In this document: in pieces, positions 40,142-47,487 of the stretch | How the letters are laid out: every line of letters begins with the position of its first letter | How positions within the stretch are numbered: the stretch's first letter is position 1 | From: Muribaculaceae bacterium | GTDB taxonomy: Bacteria; Bacteroidota; Bacteroidia; Bacteroidales; Muribaculaceae | Assembly: GCA_017547845.1 (NCBI GenBank) | Contig: JAFYNZ010000052.1 | Coordinates: 1 to 49,564, forward strand | DNA: 49,564 bases | Direction: 5' to 3' | Position numbers and translations under genes: made by a program | Notes under the pieces: model-generated | Database searches by the model: none | The model's input: the letters and a program-made list of their open reading frames with translations, nothing else | What the model was told of the DNA's origin: nothing

Positions 40142-40456
40142 TGCTCGTTTTTTTGCGTAACTTTAGATAAGTTCGGCTGCACTCGGCGCCCGCAGGGCAG
40201 GAGCCATTATGCGACTTGTGCCAACAAAACGATAATACAATACTGAAATCTGCGATTTCGTTTGGTACTCTGCTCTCGTTTGCGCAACTTTGGACAAGCC
40301 GAAGTTAGACGGCGGTTCGGAAAAATCGCAAACAAGTTTGCTTTTTCGCTCACCTTGCACTAACTTTAGATAAGTTTGGCGGCACTCGGCATAAACCAAA
40401 CTTGAAATCTGCGATTTCGTTTGGTGTTCTGCGCTCGTTTGCGTAACTTTGCATAG
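40142..40456 (+). repeat. Degenerate tandem repeat array carrying promoters
   Basis: It contains three to four diverged copies of a unit of roughly 90-130 bp. Shared blocks are GAAATCTGCGATTTC followed by GTTTGGT (40252 and 40404), CTCGTTTGCG (two copies), AACTTTrGAyAAG (three copies) and GCACTCGGC (two copies). The last copy includes a hairpin, CCAAAC-TT-GAAATC with GATTTC-GTTTGG (40396-40424), whose right arm supplies the -33 TTTG of a full promoter. A second hairpin, GCAAAC/GTTTGC (40328-40340), precedes a T run. Confidence 0.65.
40420..40451 (+). promoter_or_regulatory. Promoter of the HAD-ribF-PP2C transcript
   Basis: TTTG (40420-40423), 20 bp and TAACTTTG (40444-40451) is a perfect match that lies inside the repeat array. 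The leader to the HAD start codon is about 95 nt. Confidence 0.75.
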
Positions 40457-40551
40457 CTTTTTCAGAGCGCACAAAAAGATGCTGTCGAAAAGCCAAAACC
40501 ATTAACAATCCGGGGCACTATATAAAAACGCCCTCTAATACGCAATAGAAT

Positions 40552-41175
40552 ATGATTACGAAGTATGACAATATAGTGTTTGACCTTGGTGGAGTCATTG
40601 TCGACATCGACCCTCAAGCATGTATCGATGAGCTCAACAAAATCGGTCTCCACGATGCAGCAAAAATCATCGACCCTTACAAGCAACAAGGCGCTTTCCT
40701 CGACCTCGAGGAGGGCAGAATCACTGCTGCCGAGTTCTTCGACATTATGCGCTCAATGTGCAACGACAAGCAGATCAGCGACAAGGCTCTCGAAGATGCG
40801 TTCTGCGCATTTATCCCAAGCCTCCCTGTCGAACGCCTCAAGGCTCTACGCGAGCTTCGCAAGACCAAGAAGGTCTATGCCCTTTCCAACACCAACGCTA
40901 TCCTCTTCAACTGCGTAATCGACCGTCTTTTCCGTCAAGAAGGCTATGCTATCAACGACTATTTTGATGGCATCGTCACTTCATTTGCCGACCGTGCTTG
41001 CAAACCGAGTCCGAAGATTTTCAACACACTCCTTCAGCGCTACGACCTCGCCGGATCGCGCACCCTTTTCCTCGACGACTCTCAAGCCAACTGCGATGCC
41101 TCGATAGCGTGCGGCATGGACGCAATGCTTGTGCCTAAGGGCGTGGAATTTATGAACCTCCTCAACCTTGCGTGA
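40552..41175 (+). CDS. HAD superfamily hydrolase (subfamily IA)
   Basis: The protein has 207 residues. Motif I is VFDLGGVIVDID with the nucleophilic aspartate, motif II is ALSNTN, motif III is the lysine in CKPSPKIF, and motif IV is FLDDSQANCDAS. An alpha-helical cap is inserted after motif I. It is probably a sugar-phosphate or nucleotide phosphatase. It is directly coupled to ribF by a one-base stop/start overlap, so it could be the missing phosphatase step of riboflavin synthesis (dephosphorylating the ribityl-aminouracil phosphate); this is inference from context. Confidence 0.88.
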   Translation: MITKYDNIVFDLGGVIVDIDPQACIDELNKIGLHDAAKIIDPYKQQGAFLDLEEGRITAAEFFDIMRSMCNDKQISDKALEDAFCAFIPSLPVERLKALRELRKTKKVYALSNTNAILFNCVIDRLFRQEGYAINDYFDGIVTSFADRACKPSPKIFNTLLQRYDLAGSRTLFLDDSQANCDASIACGMDAMLVPKGVEFMNLLNLA

Positions 41176-42077
41176 TGACGCAGCGACGAAGACGCATCAC
41201 CACCATCGGCTCTTTCGACGGTATCCACTGCGGACACCGTCTTGTGGTCGATATGCTCCTATCGACAGCACAAGAGCGTGGTCTGACGCCATCAGTCTTC
41301 GCCTTCGCACAACACCCGTTGGAGATAATCGACCCATCACGCACTCCCCCAAAACTGATGACCTTCGAGCGTCAGCAAGCGACATTCAAAGCCCTTGGAC
41401 TCGAAGTGTTTCCTATCTATTTCACTGCCGAGATGCGACGCATGACCTCATCGGAATATATGCGTATGCTCCACGCCGACTACGATGTCGATGTGCTTGT
41501 CATCGGTTTTGACAATCGCTTTGGTTCCGACCGCGAGTCGACCATCGACGACTATCGCAAAGCAGCCGCCGAGATAGGCATTGAGGTAATCCAAGCGCCA
41601 CAGATGCCCGACATCAGTTCCACTATTATCCGCAATCTCATCAGCAATGGCGACATCGAGCAAGCCAACCACAAACTCGGCTACCACTACCCTCTGACCG
41701 GCATCGTCGAGCATGGCAAGGAATTGGGACACACCATCGGTTTCCCTACTGCAAACCTTCGCCCCGACGACGACCGCAAATTGGTGCCTGCCAATGGTGT
41801 ATATGCCGCTATCGCCATTCTGCCCGACGGCTTACGCCATGGTGCAATGGTCAACATAGGCCACCGTCCCACTATCCGCGACGGACGCACCTACCGCTCA
41901 ATCGAAGCCAACATCTTCGACTTCGACGGCAACCTCTACGACCGGACGATTACACTCGAATTCGTGGCATTTATGCGCCACGAGATACGCCTCAACTCTA
42001 TCGAAGAGTTGCGTCAACGACTCATCGACGACCGCACACAAGCTGTCGACATCCTCTCACGACTACAACAAGACTGA
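41175..42077 (+). CDS. ribF: Bifunctional riboflavin kinase / FAD synthetase
   Basis: RibF makes FMN from riboflavin and then FAD. The protein has 300 residues. The N-terminal nucleotidyltransferase domain has GSFDGIHCGHR (the HxGH motif) and QMPDISSTIIRNLI. The C-terminal riboflavin kinase domain has GIVEHGKELGHTIGFPTANL, GVYAA and NIGHRPTI. The ATG at 41175 overlaps the HAD stop by one base (TGATG); a GTG at 41172 is possible. It is part of the transcript starting in the 40142 repeat array. Confidence 0.96.
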   Translation: MTQRRRRITTIGSFDGIHCGHRLVVDMLLSTAQERGLTPSVFAFAQHPLEIIDPSRTPPKLMTFERQQATFKALGLEVFPIYFTAEMRRMTSSEYMRMLHADYDVDVLVIGFDNRFGSDRESTIDDYRKAAAEIGIEVIQAPQMPDISSTIIRNLISNGDIEQANHKLGYHYPLTGIVEHGKELGHTIGFPTANLRPDDDRKLVPANGVYAAIAILPDGLRHGAMVNIGHRPTIRDGRTYRSIEANIFDFDGNLYDRTITLEFVAFMRHEIRLNSIEELRQRLIDDRTQAVDILSRLQQD

Positions 42078-42139
42078 TAGACTGTGCCGATTTGCCTACT
42101 CTTTAACAGTAGACAACAATCAACAACGTATATAGAGTT

Positions 42140-42823
42140 ATGGAAATAGGATACGCAACATTCTCCGAAGTCGGACGACGATTTGAAAACCAAGATGTTC
42201 TCAAAGTGATTCAGATGCCACAGGCCAATCGTGCGCTGATGGTGGTATGCGACGGTATGGGTGGACACGAAATGGGCGATGTAGCAGCACAAGTGGTCAG
42301 CAAGTCGCTCTGCGAATACTGGCTCGACAACCCCTCCATGCCCGACTCCGAGCAAAAGATAATCGAAGCGTGTGAGGTCGCAAGTCGTCGACTATATGCA
42401 CGCGCCAACACCCCTTATCGCTTTATCGAGATGGGCACCACTATGGTCATGGCAAGCATCGAGGGCAATATGGTGACTATCGCTCACTGTGGCGACAGCC
42501 GTTGCTACCTCCTTCGTGGCAATGAAGTAATCCATCAGACCACCGACCATGCCGACTGCATTCCTCAGTCGGAACGAGTGCTCAAATGCTTCTTCTCGCT
42601 CGACCCCGATGTGTCACAGCCGGAAGTGATTCGCTTCGAGGTGCAGAAAGGCGACCGACTCTTCCTCTGCTCTGACGGAGTCAACAAGTATGTCGCTCCA
42701 CAGATCCTCACCGACCTGCTGCAAGACGACCTGCCACTCGAGCAAATCCTCGACGGCGTCTCTTTCCTCTGCCTTAAAAATTCGATGGACAACTACACCG
42801 GCATTCTCGCCGAAATTCTATAA
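42140..42823 (+). CDS. PP2C-family protein serine/threonine phosphatase
   Basis: The protein has 227 residues and is soluble. The metal-dependent PP2C motifs are in order: GRRFENQD, VVCDGMGGHEMG, MGTTMVMA, AHCGDSRCYLL, LFLCSDGV and, near the end, MDNYTGI. The acidic metal ligands are all present, so it should be active. It removes phosphate from Ser/Thr residues; its partner kinase is not in this window. It is 62 bp after ribF, probably on the same transcript. Confidence 0.93.
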   Translation: MEIGYATFSEVGRRFENQDVLKVIQMPQANRALMVVCDGMGGHEMGDVAAQVVSKSLCEYWLDNPSMPDSEQKIIEACEVASRRLYARANTPYRFIEMGTTMVMASIEGNMVTIAHCGDSRCYLLRGNEVIHQTTDHADCIPQSERVLKCFFSLDPDVSQPEVIRFEVQKGDRLFLCSDGVNKYVAPQILTDLLQDDLPLEQILDGVSFLCLKNSMDNYTGILAEIL

Positions 42824-42883
42824 TTGTCTTTATTTCAACAACTTAACCTTATATTAAGAAAACCTAAAACTACAGCACTGATT

Positions 42884-43309
42884 ATGAACGACAAGATTTT
42901 ACACATTGAAGATTTAGTTGATTTTATCAATTCACACGAAAAATTCCCACACGAAGAGGTGGAAGAAATCTGCAACGAAAATGGTTGGTGGTGGAAAGAA
43001 TCCAATCGCATATCCTCCGGCTACGACGAGCACGACATAGTCATTGACGAAGATGGCAAGGCTCGTTTGGAACTTATCGAAGGGGGATTTGACGGACCTG
43101 TCGAAACCACTCTCTTTGACACCCGAGAAGAAGCCGAAGAATATGCCAGAAATATCCCAAACTGCAAAGAGTTAAGCGAAGGCGATTTTCTTAACGAAAT
43201 ATTCACACACGAAGATGACGAAAATCCTGATTCGCCAAACTACACCTCTGCTATAATCGCAATGAACGAACGAGGCACAATCTTGGGCATCATCGGCTAC
43301 CTCAACTGA
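42884..43309 (+). CDS. Small acidic protein, function unknown
   Basis: The protein has 141 residues, is very acidic (many Asp and Glu) and has no signal peptide or membrane segment. It starts MNDKILHIEDLVDFINSHEK and contains a Trp cluster (GWWWKES) and a closing hydrophobic strand TILGIIGYLN. I recognise no family; the size and charge recall SMI1/immunity-type proteins, but no motif supports it. The ATG at 42884 is preferred over an upstream TTG directly after the PP2C stop. It lies 60 bp downstream of the phosphatase gene. Confidence 0.7.
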   Translation: MNDKILHIEDLVDFINSHEKFPHEEVEEICNENGWWWKESNRISSGYDEHDIVIDEDGKARLELIEGGFDGPVETTLFDTREEAEEYARNIPNCKELSEGDFLNEIFTHEDDENPDSPNYTSAIIAMNERGTILGIIGYLN

Positions 43310-43365
43310 GAACACAAAACTTTCGCCAATAAGCCTTATAATTGATTGGTTAGGCATAAACGAAA

Positions 43366-43400
43366 AAGAGCGACGGTCATTGAAGACTATCGCTCTTATT
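43366..43400 (-). terminator. Terminator of the tRNA-Tyr gene (bidirectional)
   Basis: AAGAGCGA (43366-43373) and TCGCTCTT (43390-43397) form a perfect 8-bp stem, flanked by A5 on the left and a T-rich run on the right, so it can terminate both strands. Confidence 0.85.
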
Positions 43401-43405
43401 TTTTG

Positions 43406-43488
43406 TGGGCGAAGATGGATTCGAACCACCGAAGGCATAAGCCAGCAGATTTACAGTCTGCCCCATTTGGCCACTCTGGTATTCGCCC
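43406..43488 (-). tRNA. tRNA-Tyr (anticodon GTA)
   Basis: It is 83 nt with a long variable arm. The acceptor pairs GGGCGAA with TTCGCCC; the anticodon stem-loop is GCAGA-CTGTAAA-TCTGC with anticodon GTA; the T arm is GGTGG-TTCGAAT-CCATC. The discriminator base is A, and CCA is not encoded. It decodes tyrosine codons. Confidence 0.97.
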
Positions 43489-43515
43489 AGCACCAATCAT
43501 TTCTGATTGCGAGTG

Positions 43516-43547
43516 CAAAGTTAGACATTATTTTTGATTTCTGCAAA
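43516..43547 (-). promoter_or_regulatory. Promoter of tRNA-Tyr
   Basis: A minus-strand TTTG (43544-43547), 20 bp and TAACTTTG (43516-43523), 27 bp before the mature 5' end. Confidence 0.8.
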
Positions 43548-43626
43548 TTTTCAACCAAAAATATTTTTCTTTCACCTAAAATCGGTCTCCAAACCACTCT
43601 CCTTCAAGCCTCTGACTTCGCCTTCG

Positions 43627-44424
43627 TCAACGCCTTTCCCGCTTAAATTCAGGATATTCAGCGAGGAATGCTCGCAGGTCGGTCATCATCTGCTCATACA
43701 TTTCCCTCTTGTTTTTCAGCACCGAGGGATGGTAACTGTCGATTACCACTTTGTGAGTCAAAGGAGAATACCACACCCATCCATCATCGGAAAATCTCAC
43801 CAAGTCGGGCAAGTAGCAACGATTCACAAAATCCCTTATCACGCCACCTCCTCCGCAGCAGAGGATCACGTCGGCATCATACATCTCTACTTGCTCTGCT
43901 AAGAACAAGGCATATCGCTCGATGTGCGACTTCAGGCACTCATTGCTTATCGTCGAGTCGCCTATCTGCTTCTTGCAATTGACACGCGCTATCGGCGATG
44001 TGGCGTAGATTTCGCGAAGACGATCCCAGTCGGGAGTGTCATCATAACTGAGAATCCTACCGCCTTGTAGGGCATTCAGCAGAGCATACGACCAGAGCGT
44101 CAGATTTTTGTAGAATGTTGCCAACGATGTCCTTACTTCGACACCCGTATGATTCTGACGAGCCGACTCGATGCGCATGTCGTCCATTCCACCATTAAGC
44201 GTCGTGTCTTTGGTCAGGATAAGCAATCGGCAACGGGCATCATTCCACAACTCTGTCTCATCGCCGGGTTGCATCTCCCAACAGCCGTTGATACTCCTAC
44301 ACTCACCACGAAATAGCAAACCATCGCGAGCAAATTCGTCGGTGCTTATCCCATCTCTTTCAATGCACGCCTGCAGCCACCTCGCAAACAATGCTTCTTC
44401 TCTTTGACGAAATGTCACGCTCAT
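43627..44424 (-). CDS. Uracil-DNA-glycosylase-superfamily-like protein
   Basis: The protein has 265 residues. I see a UDG-like order of elements: CRLLILTKDTTLNGG early (strand plus active-site loop), ADVILCCGGGG in the middle (the usual second-strand position), and VVIDSYHPS near the end, matching the family's HPS motif. The usual GxDP motif is not obvious, so the activity is uncertain; it may act on a different base or be a divergent member. The start at 44424 (MSVTFRQREE) overlaps the TGA of a 60-codon gene by 4 bp (ATGA), so translation is coupled. A longer frame from 44562 would read through that small gene in another phase and is rejected. Confidence 0.7.
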   Translation of the reverse strand: MSVTFRQREEALFARWLQACIERDGISTDEFARDGLLFRGECRSINGCWEMQPGDETELWNDARCRLLILTKDTTLNGGMDDMRIESARQNHTGVEVRTSLATFYKNLTLWSYALLNALQGGRILSYDDTPDWDRLREIYATSPIARVNCKKQIGDSTISNECLKSHIERYALFLAEQVEMYDADVILCCGGGGVIRDFVNRCYLPDLVRFSDDGWVWYSPLTHKVVIDSYHPSVLKNKREMYEQMMTDLRAFLAEYPEFKRERR

Positions 44425-44606
44425 CACTTGCCTGATTTTGAGGACAGTATCGCACCACCGACACAACCAACGGCTGCACCTATCAATATGGCCGGCAAAG
44501 TGATTGGCGCACTGACTGCTGCAGCGATTGCTGCTACTGCGCCGGCTCCTGCTGTTGCACATGTTCCTGCGATTGCGATTTCTTCTTTTGCGTTATTCTT
44601 ACTCAT
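44424..44606 (-). CDS. Small Gly/Ala-rich hydrophobic peptide
   Basis: The peptide has 60 residues. A charged start (MSKNNAKEE) is followed by about 45 residues of small and hydrophobic amino acids with Gly-zipper spacing (TAGAGAVAAIAAAVSAP, then GAAVGCVGGAI) and a short basic end (SSKSGK). It could be a membrane-inserting peptide, bacteriocin-like or toxin-like, but no processing protease or exporter is adjacent. It has an ATGA overlap with the UDG-like gene and is first in the two-gene unit. A promoter box TAACTTTG lies at 44691-44698. Confidence 0.7.
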   Translation of the reverse strand: MSKNNAKEEIAIAGTCATAGAGAVAAIAAAVSAPITLPAILIGAAVGCVGGAILSSKSGK

Positions 44607-44662
44607 TGTCTTATGATTTAAAAGTTTATAATTAGCCGCCGAGTAGTCTTACAAAACGACGA

Positions 44663-44698
44663 GCGACAGACTTCGTTCTGAAATCTGTCGCAAAGTTA
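44663..44698 (-). promoter_or_regulatory. Promoter and overlapping palindrome of the peptide/UDG-like unit
   Basis: A minus-strand TAACTTTG at 44691-44698. A perfect inverted repeat GCGACAGA (44663-44670) and TCTGTCGC (44684-44691), with inner TTC/GAA pairing, ends on the last base of the -7 box. It would cover the transcription start and so looks like an operator. Confidence 0.5.
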
Positions 44699-44740
44699 CC
44701 GCCTCTCCGAAAGTCAATAAATGACGTCAATTAGATTTAC

Positions 44741-45778
44741 TTATTTTTCTGCTTTCATGCGTCGCATCAACTCATCTAAAATGTCTTCAATCTTTCCATC
44801 GACTCTGGTGGTGTCGCCATCTCGCCCCTTTCTGATTTCGTCTATTTTCTCATGTTGTGAAGACAAAATTATCGGCGTAAAAAGGCTCCACGGAATTCTA
44901 TCCGGCAACACTACTTTGATTTCACTAACTTCGAAAAACCTTTGAATCAAATACGCAAATTCGAAATTTTCCCAATCGTTTATAACCCAACATTTTTCGT
45001 ACAAAGGATAAGGCGCGATTATATTCTCCTCTTCCAATATCTTCAGAAATGTCGTGAAATATCGTGCAGCATCATCTTTATAGACTCTTTGCCGGCTTGT
45101 GGTCTTCTCGTCAAACTGTTTCAGCACGCCATCATAGACCTTGAGAGTGTAGCGAGTGCGAACTTCCGTGTTTTTCTTACGCCCCGATTTTTTCTTTGCC
45201 TTGGCAGGCTTTTCCATTATCCTATCATAGTTTTCAGGTCGCAAAAACCATTGATAGACATTGCGAATCACCTTGGTAGCCACCGCCGCCACATCTTCGA
45301 CACTCTCCTCCTCGCCCAATCTGAACCAGAAAGGCCAGTAGGTCATGTCGCTGACATTATCGGTCGGTATGTCACGCTTGAAGAAGTCCAAATCGACAAA
45401 CGTATGATTCAACGCGCCTATCACTTCTCGATGAATATTTCTCCACTCTTTATTGCACACCCTGACTTGTGTGGCAATTTTCTCATCGGCATTAAGAGTG
45501 CAACGACAGCCGAAATAGATGCCATAAGCAAGATTGTAAGGGTCAAACTCTACCAAGAACACATACTTTCGTCCATCTTTACCCTCCAAATAGAGATTAC
45601 CGTCATCACAGCGAAGCTTATACATGATAATCGGATCGATAGGTTTATCTCTCACAAAGTTGTCGCACACAAAGTCGGGATGATTATCCAAGACCTTGAT
45701 ACGCTCACTGTATCTATCAATACACTCTTGCACCAATCTCTTATTGATGCGTTTCACTTCGTCTTGACAATTTGACAT
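44741..45778 (-). CDS. Protein of unknown function, 345 residues
   Basis: I do not recognise this protein. It has no signal peptide or membrane helix. The N-terminal half is mixed alpha/beta with GRKYVFLVEFDPYNLAYGIY and a cysteine (GCRC). A strongly basic linker (EKPAKAKKKSGRKKNTEVRT) splits it from a helical C-terminal half with DDAARYFTTFLKILEEENII and WENFEFAYLIQRFFEVSEIK. The basic linker suggests nucleic-acid contact. The minus strand is chosen because it has a full promoter; a 277-codon antisense frame lacks one. It is next to the peptide/UDG-like unit and near tRNA-Tyr, in what may be a variable site. Confidence 0.75.
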   Translation of the reverse strand: MSNCQDEVKRINKRLVQECIDRYSERIKVLDNHPDFVCDNFVRDKPIDPIIMYKLRCDDGNLYLEGKDGRKYVFLVEFDPYNLAYGIYFGCRCTLNADEKIATQVRVCNKEWRNIHREVIGALNHTFVDLDFFKRDIPTDNVSDMTYWPFWFRLGEEESVEDVAAVATKVIRNVYQWFLRPENYDRIMEKPAKAKKKSGRKKNTEVRTRYTLKVYDGVLKQFDEKTTSRQRVYKDDAARYFTTFLKILEEENIIAPYPLYEKCWVINDWENFEFAYLIQRFFEVSEIKVVLPDRIPWSLFTPIILSSQHEKIDEIRKGRDGDTTRVDGKIEDILDELMRRMKAEK

Positions 45779-45802
45779 GGCTCATCGGTTTTGATTTATT
45801 CG

Positions 45803-45833
45803 CAAAGATATTAGTTTATTTCGTATTATCAAA
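45803..45833 (-). promoter_or_regulatory. Promoter of the 345-residue unknown protein
   Basis: A minus-strand TTTG (45830-45833), 19 bp and TATCTTTG (45803-45810), 25 bp before the start codon. Confidence 0.7.
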
Positions 45834-46002
45834 ATCCCGACGACATTTACGACAATGATAGCCGACCGGCAAACGATCGACTTCCGACCGAGAGTGGCTT
45901 AACCATATTGACCCGATCCGCAAATTGACAAGAGTTGTCTTAATAGTGGCGAAATAGGGTTAAAACGAGTTAAAAGAGCGTAGCGTTTGGATAATTTTTA
46001 GT

Positions 46003-46010
46003 ACCTTTGT
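46003..46010 (+). promoter_or_regulatory. -7 box for the membrane protein / DUF4919-like unit
   Basis: TACCTTTG 17 bp before the start codon. The nearest TTTG (45987) is too close for a standard -33 element. Confidence 0.45.
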
Positions 46011-46027
46011 GAAATATTAGATTAGAA

Positions 46028-46555
46028 ATGTCTATCTTACTGGTCATATTGAGCTTACTGATGTGGATTGGGGCATTTATATTGCTGTTTCGACATCAGA
46101 TGCTTGCCCCGTTGGCATCGTGGGCAGGTCTTTGTTGTGTATGGCTTTCAGAGACACTTCCCCTCAACAGCACCATCATCGTCAGCTGGATGGGCATGAC
46201 GCTTATCACCATGATTGCGACATGGCTTCAGCCGGAGCCTTTGCGTCAGCAGACGCGTGGCGTGGGCTACATGCTCGGCGGCGGATTGACAGGCATGATT
46301 ATCGGCCTTCTGGGCAACTCGATAGCCGACTCTCTCAGTCTCCTCTACGGCATCATGGTGGCAGCGACGGCTGTGGGCGTAGTCATCGGTGGATTTCTTT
46401 TCACCAACACCCCCGACGGCCAAAAGGTCAACATTAAGAGCGGACATTTCTTGACTTACCTATCGGCAAAGGGGTTTCCTATCGGCATCACCGTGATGCA
46501 GATGGGCATCGTGCTGGTGCTGCTCCTTGCCATGAAAGACAATTATTGGATATGA
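46028..46555 (+). CDS. Small integral membrane protein, function unknown
   Basis: The protein has 175 residues and about five hydrophobic helices, starting MSILLVILSLLMWIGAFILL. A glycine-rich pair of helices (GGGLTGMIIGLLGNSIAD, then VGVVIGGFLF) precedes a polar loop and a last helix (MQMGIVLVLLLAMK). I recognise no family. It overlaps the next gene by 4 bp (ATGA), so both products are made together. Confidence 0.8.
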   Translation: MSILLVILSLLMWIGAFILLFRHQMLAPLASWAGLCCVWLSETLPLNSTIIVSWMGMTLITMIATWLQPEPLRQQTRGVGYMLGGGLTGMIIGLLGNSIADSLSLLYGIMVAATAVGVVIGGFLFTNTPDGQKVNIKSGHFLTYLSAKGFPIGITVMQMGIVLVLLLAMKDNYWI

Positions 46556-47454
46556 AAAAAAGCAGACTTCTAATACTCGCCATCATAGCAGTCATCGGCA
46601 CAATACTCGCGCCGACGACCTTCGCGCTTAAGAAGATCGAGGTGCAAAAGCCCGACCTTGAGGAGATTCGCGCTCGCGTCAACAACCCCAACGACCGATA
46701 CTACTACCCCAAACTGCGCAAGCTCTACAATCGCAACGACACCGTGATGACGCCCGAAGAGTATCGCTACTACTATCTCGGCTATCTCTTCCAAGAAGAC
46801 TTCAACCCTTATCGCGTCTCGGAGTTTTCTTCGGTCACCGACTCACTGTCCTACCTTGCAAAGCACACCAAGCAAGAGTGCGACACCATCATCAAATATG
46901 CCGAGTTGTCGTTGGACGACAATCCGTTTGACCTCAAGCAGATGTCGTTTCTCATCTATGCCCTCAAAGAGAAACGCAAAGATATGCGTGCCAAGATATG
47001 GCAATATCGCTTGGAAAACATCTTGGGCGCCATCAAGAGCACCGGCACCGGCGAAGATGCCGACAACGCATGGTATGTCATCTCGCCTGCCCACGAATAC
47101 GCACTCATCAATGCGATGAATTTCACAGCGACCGGCTACAACGAAGTAGCTCCCGGCATCGACTACATCGCTATCGAACGCGCTGACGGCAAACCTCGCC
47201 GTCGCAACGACAAGACTCCGGAAGGCTTCTTCTTCAATGTCAAAAACCTCCAAGAAGAATACGACCGCAAATTCCCCGACGAGACCGGCTACGACGATGC
47301 TGCCGTAGAGGAAGAAATCCCGGCGGAACAACCTGCTGAAGAGTCGACCGAAACAGAAATCTCTGAAGAGGAAGCAGCCGAGGAAGAAATCGTCCAACAG
47401 GAATCCACCATCGAAGAATCCACAGAGGAGGAAGAGTCTCCTCTGCTACAATAA
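46552..47454 (+). CDS. Exported DUF4919-like protein with acidic tail
   Basis: The protein has 300 residues with an N-terminal signal peptide (MKKSRLLILAIIAVIGTILA). The core contains NDRYYYPKLRKLYNRNDTVM and PEEYRYYYLGYLFQED, the hallmark of the Bacteroidota DUF4919 family as I recall it. The last 65 residues are a low-complexity acidic tail of Glu, Thr, Ser, Ala and Pro. Function unknown; it is likely periplasmic. It starts inside the membrane-protein gene by an ATGA overlap, and 33 bp separate it from the FKBP gene. Confidence 0.85.
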   Translation: MKKSRLLILAIIAVIGTILAPTTFALKKIEVQKPDLEEIRARVNNPNDRYYYPKLRKLYNRNDTVMTPEEYRYYYLGYLFQEDFNPYRVSEFSSVTDSLSYLAKHTKQECDTIIKYAELSLDDNPFDLKQMSFLIYALKEKRKDMRAKIWQYRLENILGAIKSTGTGEDADNAWYVISPAHEYALINAMNFTATGYNEVAPGIDYIAIERADGKPRRRNDKTPEGFFFNVKNLQEEYDRKFPDETGYDDAAVEEEIPAEQPAEESTETEISEEEAAEEEIVQQESTIEESTEEEESPLLQ

Positions 47455-47487
47455 ACTAAACATAACAAAAAATCCAATCAGAAACAT

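Noticed and set aside
40163-40474. Minus-strand 103-codon frame with a repeated peptide (AEYQTKSQIS / AEHQTKSQIS)
   Set aside because: It lies wholly inside the degenerate repeat array, and its internal repeats only mirror the DNA repeats. It has no promoter or leader of its own.
44942-45775. 277-codon plus-strand frame antisense to the 345-residue protein
   Set aside because: The minus-strand frame is longer, has a full promoter 25 bp upstream and a plausible protein composition. The antisense frame is a shadow.
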